Below, piece by piece: positions 59,197 through 64,000 of a stretch of 64,000 nucleotides of DNA. A model generated the notes under the pieces. The model saw nothing but the letters and a program-made list of their open reading frames with translations, did not search any database and was not told the origin of the DNA. Each line of letters opens with the position of its first letter. Position 1 is the stretch's first letter. Position numbers and translations under genes: made by a program. This DNA comes from Lewinellaceae bacterium (GTDB lineage: Bacteria > Bacteroidota > Bacteroidia > Chitinophagales > Saprospiraceae): positions 806,001-870,000 of the forward strand of contig JACJYG010000006.1 of the NCBI GenBank assembly GCA_020636215.1, written 5' to 3'.

Positions 59197-61373
59197 AAGA
59201 AGCCCCTTCTCCCGACACCTTTCATATCGCTAGCTATCGTTTCAATCGAAAGTCTTTACGGCAACTTGAGAACAACCTTTGGGTTAAAAACCTATGGCCT
59301 TTGGTATACATCCTAAGTGATGAAAACCGAAAGGAGGCATATGTCGGTGAGTCGACTAATGCATTGAATCGACTACGCAATCACCTCCAAAATCCCCAAA
59401 AGAGCAAACTCAGCAACCTGCATCTGATCACAAGCGATAAGTTCAATAAATCTGCTACACTTGACATAGAGTCAAATCTAATCAGCTACATGTCGGGAGA
59501 TGGGAAGTATCAACTTCTGAATGTAAACGCAGGGATTGCCAACCATAGCTATTACCAAAAAGACGAGTACTACGAATTATTCAAACGAATCTGGTTGGAG
59601 CTCAAAGATGAGGACATTACCATCCAAAGCCTGAAAGAAATTGACAACTCCGACCTGTTCAAGTATTCTCCTTACAAAACATTAACTAACGAGCAATATT
59701 ACGCCGTTAGCGAAATTTTAGAAACTGTGGTACAGGGAAGCCACAAGAGCATAATTGTAGATGGCAGTGCAGGAACCGGAAAAACAGTACTAGCAATCTT
59801 TTTGGTTAAGCTACTCCTGACCGATATTGATAATTTATTTGACAACGAAGACAAAGACAGCACTGATGAGATCAATCTAATCGCTGCACTCAAAAGAAAA
59901 TATCCTCAGCCGAAGGTCGCCCTTGTTGTTCCTATGACCTCTCTACGTAAAACACTCAAAAATGTCTTCAAAAACATAAACGGATTAAGTGCTCGAATGG
60001 TCGTAGGCCCCACAGATATCACGAAGGAGAAATACGACATTCTGATTGTCGACGAAGCTCATAGATTAAAGCGAAGAAAAAATCTTACTGGTTACGGAGT
60101 ATTCGATAAAGCGAATGAAAGGTTAGGCTTTGACAAAGAGACGGGAACTGCTCTAGATTGGGTACTCAAGCAAAGTAGTCATCAAATTCTGTTTTATGAT
60201 GCCGACCAATCCATCAATCCATCAGACGTCAGAAAGGAAAGGTTTGACGCATTGAGGCAAACCGCAAAATTCATCGAGCTCACTTCGCAACTCCGGGTCA
60301 AAGGTGATACAGACTACATCAACTACGTCAACAAGTTGTTGAATACCCGAATGACGGACGAAGAACCAATATTTGAAAGCGAGGAGTACGAACTCGAATT
60401 ATTTGAGTCATTGCAACCTTTACTGGACAGACTGGCCGAAAAAGAAAAGGAATACGGCTTATCCCGGCTGGTAGCAGGTTTCTCTTGGGAGTGGAAGTCT
60501 AAGAAATCCTCTGCCGTAGACATTGAGATCGAAAACATACAATTGCGGTGGAACAGTGACAATATAGACTGGATAAATTCAGAGAATGCACTTAATGAAG
60601 TGGGGTGCATTCACACTACCCAAGGGTACGACCTCAACTACACCGGTATCATCTTTGGCAAGGAAATCTCTTATGATCCTATCAAAGATGAGATTTTCAT
60701 TATTCCCGAAAATTACCGCGACACCAAAGGGAAAGCCGGTATTAAAGACTATTCTGTTTTAAAAGCTTATATCGTTAACATCTACAAGACCTTAATGTAC
60801 CGGGGTATCAAAGGTACTTATGTGTACGTCTGCGATGATAATTTACGAGCCTACTTTAAAAAACACCTCAAAACTCATGGTACTACCCCAGCCTTAAAAA
60901 TCTTAGCTCCCGACGAAGTACAACCATACGTCAATAGTGTTCCTCTTTATGACTTACAGGTGGCAGCAGGTGCGTTTAGTAAATTGCAGTCCGTCAATGA
61001 CCACGAGTGGGTCGAACTCCCAAGTCCGTTTAAAGCGGGTGAGGATTACTTTGTTTGCCAAGTCGTAGGGGAGTCTATGAACCGCATTATCCCTAACGGG
61101 TCCTACTGCTTATTCAAAAAGGATACGGGGGGGTCTCGAGAAGGGAAAATTGTCTTGGTTCAACACTACAACATTCAGGATGCAGCTTTTGGTGCTGGCT
61201 TTACCATAAAGGAATATCATAGCCACAAGACAATGAACGAAGACACATGGAAACATCACTCCATTGTCTTGAAGCCCAGATCCCAAGACGCCGCGTTCCA
61301 GGAAATCACCCTGGAAGGAAATGAACTAGAAGCCCTAAACGTCATTGGCATTTTTGTGAGCGTTTTGGATTAG
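59193..61373 (+). CDS. GIY-YIG nuclease / DUF2075 helicase / LexA-like S24 peptidase fusion
   Basis: A 726-residue fusion. (1) A GIY-YIG-type nuclease domain, about residues 35-115: VYI (38-40), YVG (50-52), Arg60 or Arg62, Glu93 and Asn110. (2) A DUF2075/Schlafen-related SF1-like ATPase, about residues 160-585: Walker A GSAGTGKT (191-198), Walker B VDEAH (Asp287, Glu288), and TQGYD with a C-terminal core. (3) A LexA/UmuD-type domain, about residues 580-726: scissile-type Ala592-Gly593 in LQVAAGAFS, Ser628 in VVGESMNRIIPNG and a dyad Lys, probably Lys673 in FTIKEYHS. All three active sites look intact. The sequence is AT-richer than the core genes. Confidence 0.88.
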   Translation: MKEAPSPDTFHIASYRFNRKSLRQLENNLWVKNLWPLVYILSDENRKEAYVGESTNALNRLRNHLQNPQKSKLSNLHLITSDKFNKSATLDIESNLISYMSGDGKYQLLNVNAGIANHSYYQKDEYYELFKRIWLELKDEDITIQSLKEIDNSDLFKYSPYKTLTNEQYYAVSEILETVVQGSHKSIIVDGSAGTGKTVLAIFLVKLLLTDIDNLFDNEDKDSTDEINLIAALKRKYPQPKVALVVPMTSLRKTLKNVFKNINGLSARMVVGPTDITKEKYDILIVDEAHRLKRRKNLTGYGVFDKANERLGFDKETGTALDWVLKQSSHQILFYDADQSINPSDVRKERFDALRQTAKFIELTSQLRVKGDTDYINYVNKLLNTRMTDEEPIFESEEYELELFESLQPLLDRLAEKEKEYGLSRLVAGFSWEWKSKKSSAVDIEIENIQLRWNSDNIDWINSENALNEVGCIHTTQGYDLNYTGIIFGKEISYDPIKDEIFIIPENYRDTKGKAGIKDYSVLKAYIVNIYKTLMYRGIKGTYVYVCDDNLRAYFKKHLKTHGTTPALKILAPDEVQPYVNSVPLYDLQVAAGAFSKLQSVNDHEWVELPSPFKAGEDYFVCQVVGESMNRIIPNGSYCLFKKDTGGSREGKIVLVQHYNIQDAAFGAGFTIKEYHSHKTMNEDTWKHHSIVLKPRSQDAAFQEITLEGNELEALNVIGIFVSVLD

Positions 61374-61421
61374 ATTTTGGTTAGATAGATTATCAAATGA
61401 AGTTTGTGCAATGCTAATGAT

Positions 61422-64000
61422 TCAGTTTTCGGAACATAGAATCCTCAATCTTTCATTATTTGCATTCGACCTAATATAATCATCTGTAGCCGCAAGCAAG
61501 TGACTGAGTTTCTCAGAAAGGCCATTTTGTGAAAGACCTGGCTGAACAATAGCAATATCGAATTTCAGCACTTTATCAGTTCCAAAAATTGTTTGGATTT
61601 GTTTGACGGTGCCAATTTTTACTTTGCTTTGATTTCCATTAATCTGAACTTCATTATCAGTCTTCTCCAATCTTTTATGAAGCTTTGTAAGGAATGAAGA
61701 TCTATTCTTTGTCCAAACCAAAGATTTTTCCGCCTGGCCACAAACTTCGTACAAATAACTTACCCTATCACCTGTATCTTCATTATCAGCCGCCTTCACA
61801 TGGTAAATCTCAATGTGGATTTCTCTTTCCGTTTCATTTATGGTTATATAATCGCCAATTTCACCTGTCCCATGATCGTATATTAGTATCTGGGGATTCT
61901 TGTCAGCTAAAATCTCAAATAACACATCATGGATATGCCTTCTGCCTTCGGAGGGGTTTTTATATTCTTTTGATATATCAGTATTGTAGCCATCCCAATC
62001 GATAACCTCTACACTATCGTCATTGGGGTTGAATGGGAGTTGATCATTGTTACCAATTAGCTCATTTCCATTGACTATTGTAGACAAATCAGTTAAAGAA
62101 AAACTTAGAGGATGATCAGTGAGGTATTTGATAAAATCCTCCATGACCCCGTCTCCGGTGTGAACATAGAGTTGGGGTTCATTTGTAAGCAAACTATTAT
62201 ATCCATCACTAAATGAATATGAAAAAGGAATTTCAAAGCCGTCCCCAATTAGACTAAACCTGACCTCATCAATTGCATAGAAATCATAATCAATTACTAA
62301 ATCAAGCTCAAGTAATCTACTGTCAAAAATGGTTTGGTCTTCAACGTTGAACAGTGTCAAAGGATTGAGGTTAAAAGTATCAGTGTTCCAATCTGCAAAA
62401 TATACTCTTTCATTTTCCGGAAGTTGATTAATTACCTTTGGAATAGGAATACTATCCAAACCTGTATTGGTAACTACTCTTACATTACTTGATATCTTAT
62501 CTCCAACAAATCTACAAAAGGCTATAAACTGACGCAGATCAATATAGCTGCTACCCCACACTTTTGATCCACTACTATATCCAATCGTAATTTTGTTCCC
62601 ATCTTCGTTCTCTCCCGTACCTTGTACGTGGCCGTTTGAATACATTCTTCCATCACTCGCCTTAATTCCATTATGAGCTGCTGAGCCGGAAATTATTTTA
62701 TAGCTCTCCCCGCTTTGAATGGCTCTGTTTTGAAGACCGATATTGAAGAAGTTAATATTTCTAAGCCCATGGAGTGATTTATGAAGATCTTCCTTATGGA
62801 CGATGGTATACTCATCTACACCAAAGAAATAGATCAAATCCTCATAGAAAGACTGCGATTTCTCACCGGAGGAATGTACATAAAGCAAATGCCTATTCGC
62901 ATCATAATGCAGGATGTAAAGATAAAAATTCACATTCTGCAAGTCATCGACTCTCATCCATCTTGGCTTGAATGATTCTTTTGTGATAATCACAACGGCA
63001 TTGTCTTCTTCACTTATCCTATGATAGATTATTTCCTGATTCGGAATATCTATTTCACCACGAATATCAAATTCCTGTGTACGGAATATCTTTAGATGAG
63101 AATAAGGATTGACGGCAGTTAGAGAAAGCTCACTAAACTCGCTTTCAGCTTCAGATAATTGGTCTTCAAACCTTTGATTCAATTCTTGATTCTCCTGAAT
63201 ATCTGCAATTGCCTGCTCACTGAGGTTCACAATTATTTCAGACCATATTGAACCGTCTTGATACAATAGCTGGTTTTGACCAACTGCAATATCAGATTCA
63301 GCCGCTATGAATTTAGCACTTCCAATATTTGGGGCATTCGTTCTTGCAAATCGACCGATAAACTGAAGAGTTACCGCTAAAGACTTATGGTGCTCGTGTA
63401 TTGCTCCTATTTTTAAATTCGGGAAATCGAACCCTTCAGCCAACATATTGACGCAGATAATACCATCAAGTTCCCCTCGCTCTAATTTCTTTATAGTGGA
63501 TTTTATATGTCCATAGGTGTGGCTACTATGAATCACTTTTAAGTTGAGGTTTGTATTTTCTTTGTAGATACGGGCAAGTTCATCGGCGTGATTCTTTAGT
63601 TTGGTCCTCACCATTATGAAATGATCCAAGCCAGCAGCTCTATCGACTTGGAATATCTCTTCCGTTTTTTGAGCAATAAGGATATCTTTTTCATTTTGAG
63701 TTAATCCCTCCGCATTAACAGCATAGTAGCCAACCTCTCCAAAAATACCATCACTATAAGCACTGGATAAAGGATAGCTGTAAACCAACGTCCCCTTTAT
63801 TTCTTTATTATCTCTTCGAAATGGAGTAGCTGTAAAAAAGACTTTTTTTGCCAGTCTAAACTTTTCCACAATTGCAGACCAGGTGTCAGCTGGTTTATGA
63901 TGTGCCTCATCAACTAAAACTAAATCAAATAAGTCTTCAGGGGGAATGATTCCATCTTCAAATCCGGCACTTAAACTCTGCGGAAGGCCAATAACCAAAT
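61422..64000 (-). CDS. SF2 helicase with C-terminal PD-(D/E)xK-like nuclease; N-terminus cut by window edge
   Basis: The frame runs to the right edge; the first visible Met lies only two bases inside and is not a reliable start. The visible 858 residues begin just before motif II (LVLVDEAHHK), followed by TATPFRRD (motif III), CVNMLAEGFDFP and QFIGRFAR (motif VI). Walker A must lie outside the window. After a long middle region, residues about 708-757 read DHGTGEIGDYI, then IHIEIYHVK, then YLYEVCGQA, which fits a PD-(D/E)xK-type nuclease found on defence-associated helicases. It is convergent with the GIY-YIG fusion gene (48-bp gap) and markedly AT-rich. Confidence 0.85.
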   Translation of the reverse strand, partial: LVIGLPQSLSAGFEDGIIPPEDLFDLVLVDEAHHKPADTWSAIVEKFRLAKKVFFTATPFRRDNKEIKGTLVYSYPLSSAYSDGIFGEVGYYAVNAEGLTQNEKDILIAQKTEEIFQVDRAAGLDHFIMVRTKLKNHADELARIYKENTNLNLKVIHSSHTYGHIKSTIKKLERGELDGIICVNMLAEGFDFPNLKIGAIHEHHKSLAVTLQFIGRFARTNAPNIGSAKFIAAESDIAVGQNQLLYQDGSIWSEIIVNLSEQAIADIQENQELNQRFEDQLSEAESEFSELSLTAVNPYSHLKIFRTQEFDIRGEIDIPNQEIIYHRISEEDNAVVIITKESFKPRWMRVDDLQNVNFYLYILHYDANRHLLYVHSSGEKSQSFYEDLIYFFGVDEYTIVHKEDLHKSLHGLRNINFFNIGLQNRAIQSGESYKIISGSAAHNGIKASDGRMYSNGHVQGTGENEDGNKITIGYSSGSKVWGSSYIDLRQFIAFCRFVGDKISSNVRVVTNTGLDSIPIPKVINQLPENERVYFADWNTDTFNLNPLTLFNVEDQTIFDSRLLELDLVIDYDFYAIDEVRFSLIGDGFEIPFSYSFSDGYNSLLTNEPQLYVHTGDGVMEDFIKYLTDHPLSFSLTDLSTIVNGNELIGNNDQLPFNPNDDSVEVIDWDGYNTDISKEYKNPSEGRRHIHDVLFEILADKNPQILIYDHGTGEIGDYITINETEREIHIEIYHVKAADNEDTGDRVSYLYEVCGQAEKSLVWTKNRSSFLTKLHKRLEKTDNEVQINGNQSKVKIGTVKQIQTIFGTDKVLKFDIAIVQPGLSQNGLSEKLSHLLAATDDYIRSNANNERLRILCSEN

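Noticed and set aside
61422..64000. Assignment of the right-edge helicase to the Hachiman or another named system
   Set aside because: No HamA (DUF1837) or other signature partner is visible and the N-terminus is missing, so the family cannot be fixed.

Overview
The window is bacterial chromosome from a member of the Bacteroidota, most likely a Saprospiraceae-type organism (Lewinella/Haliscomenobacter relatives). The evidence is three secreted proteins with type IX secretion (T9SS) C-terminal sorting domains, a PorZ-type T9SS propeller protein, BshA (bacillithiol synthesis), Bacteroidota-restricted families (DUF2851, DUF5723, Omp28-like), several near-matches to the Bacteroidota -7 promoter box TAnnTTTG, and the absence of strong Shine-Dalgarno sequences. 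No rRNA and no CRISPR array is present; one intact tRNA is.

Layout. 0-6.4 kb: a left-truncated hypothetical gene, a GrpB-family protein, lpdA, a PSP1/RicT-like gene, holB and a truncated glutathione-peroxidase remnant. 6.4-13.7 kb: a 6-pyruvoyl-tetrahydropterin-synthase/QueD homologue, two T9SS cargo proteins, and a FAD oxidoreductase followed by a polytopic 4Fe-4S membrane protein. 14-18.1 kb: a tightly packed minus-strand envelope operon (lpxK, acyltransferase, glycosyltransferase, sigma factor), divergent from a MurU-like nucleotidyltransferase. 19-25.6 kb: DUF2851, dihydrofolate reductase, then the cell-shape cluster PBP2-MreD-MreC-MreB, with a 119-bp hairpin repeat array touching the PBP2 stop codon. 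26-33.8 kb: an M16-like protein lacking its metal motif, dnaN, a lipoprotein, nadD, porZ and bshA. 34-51.6 kb: a large T9SS adhesin-like protein, a MerR regulator with altered cobalamin ligands, a flippase-like protein, rfaE2, Nif3, a zinc-ribbon coiled-coil protein, a TPR protein, a hydrolase, a methyltransferase, an acyl-CoA dehydrogenase, a degenerate HD-PycTM protein, a lipoprotein and a DUF5723 protein.

From 51.7 kb the character changes to accessory DNA: a MITE-like element, an IS701/IS4-like insertion sequence, an intact tRNA-Met, a tRNA pseudogene whose T loop is split by three 29-bp repeats, an IS4-type insertion sequence, and then a putative defence/stress island to the window edge. 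The island holds a TPR protein with an HExxH motif; a translationally coupled pair of a MazG-like pyrophosphohydrolase and a GIY-YIG/DUF2075-helicase protein whose C-terminus is a LexA-type self-cleavage module; and a convergent helicase-nuclease cut by the right edge. The last genes are visibly AT-richer than the rest, consistent with horizontal transfer.

A second theme is the intergenic DNA. Many gaps hold short direct-repeat arrays (7, 8 or 9-bp units) followed by an array of the reverse-complement units, so that each gap could fold into a long hairpin. The most extreme is 29 consecutive 8-bp GGTC-type units in perfect register at 45.3-45.6 kb. The best candidate for an undescribed system is the MazG-like / GIY-YIG-helicase-LexA module at 58.7-61.4 kb.
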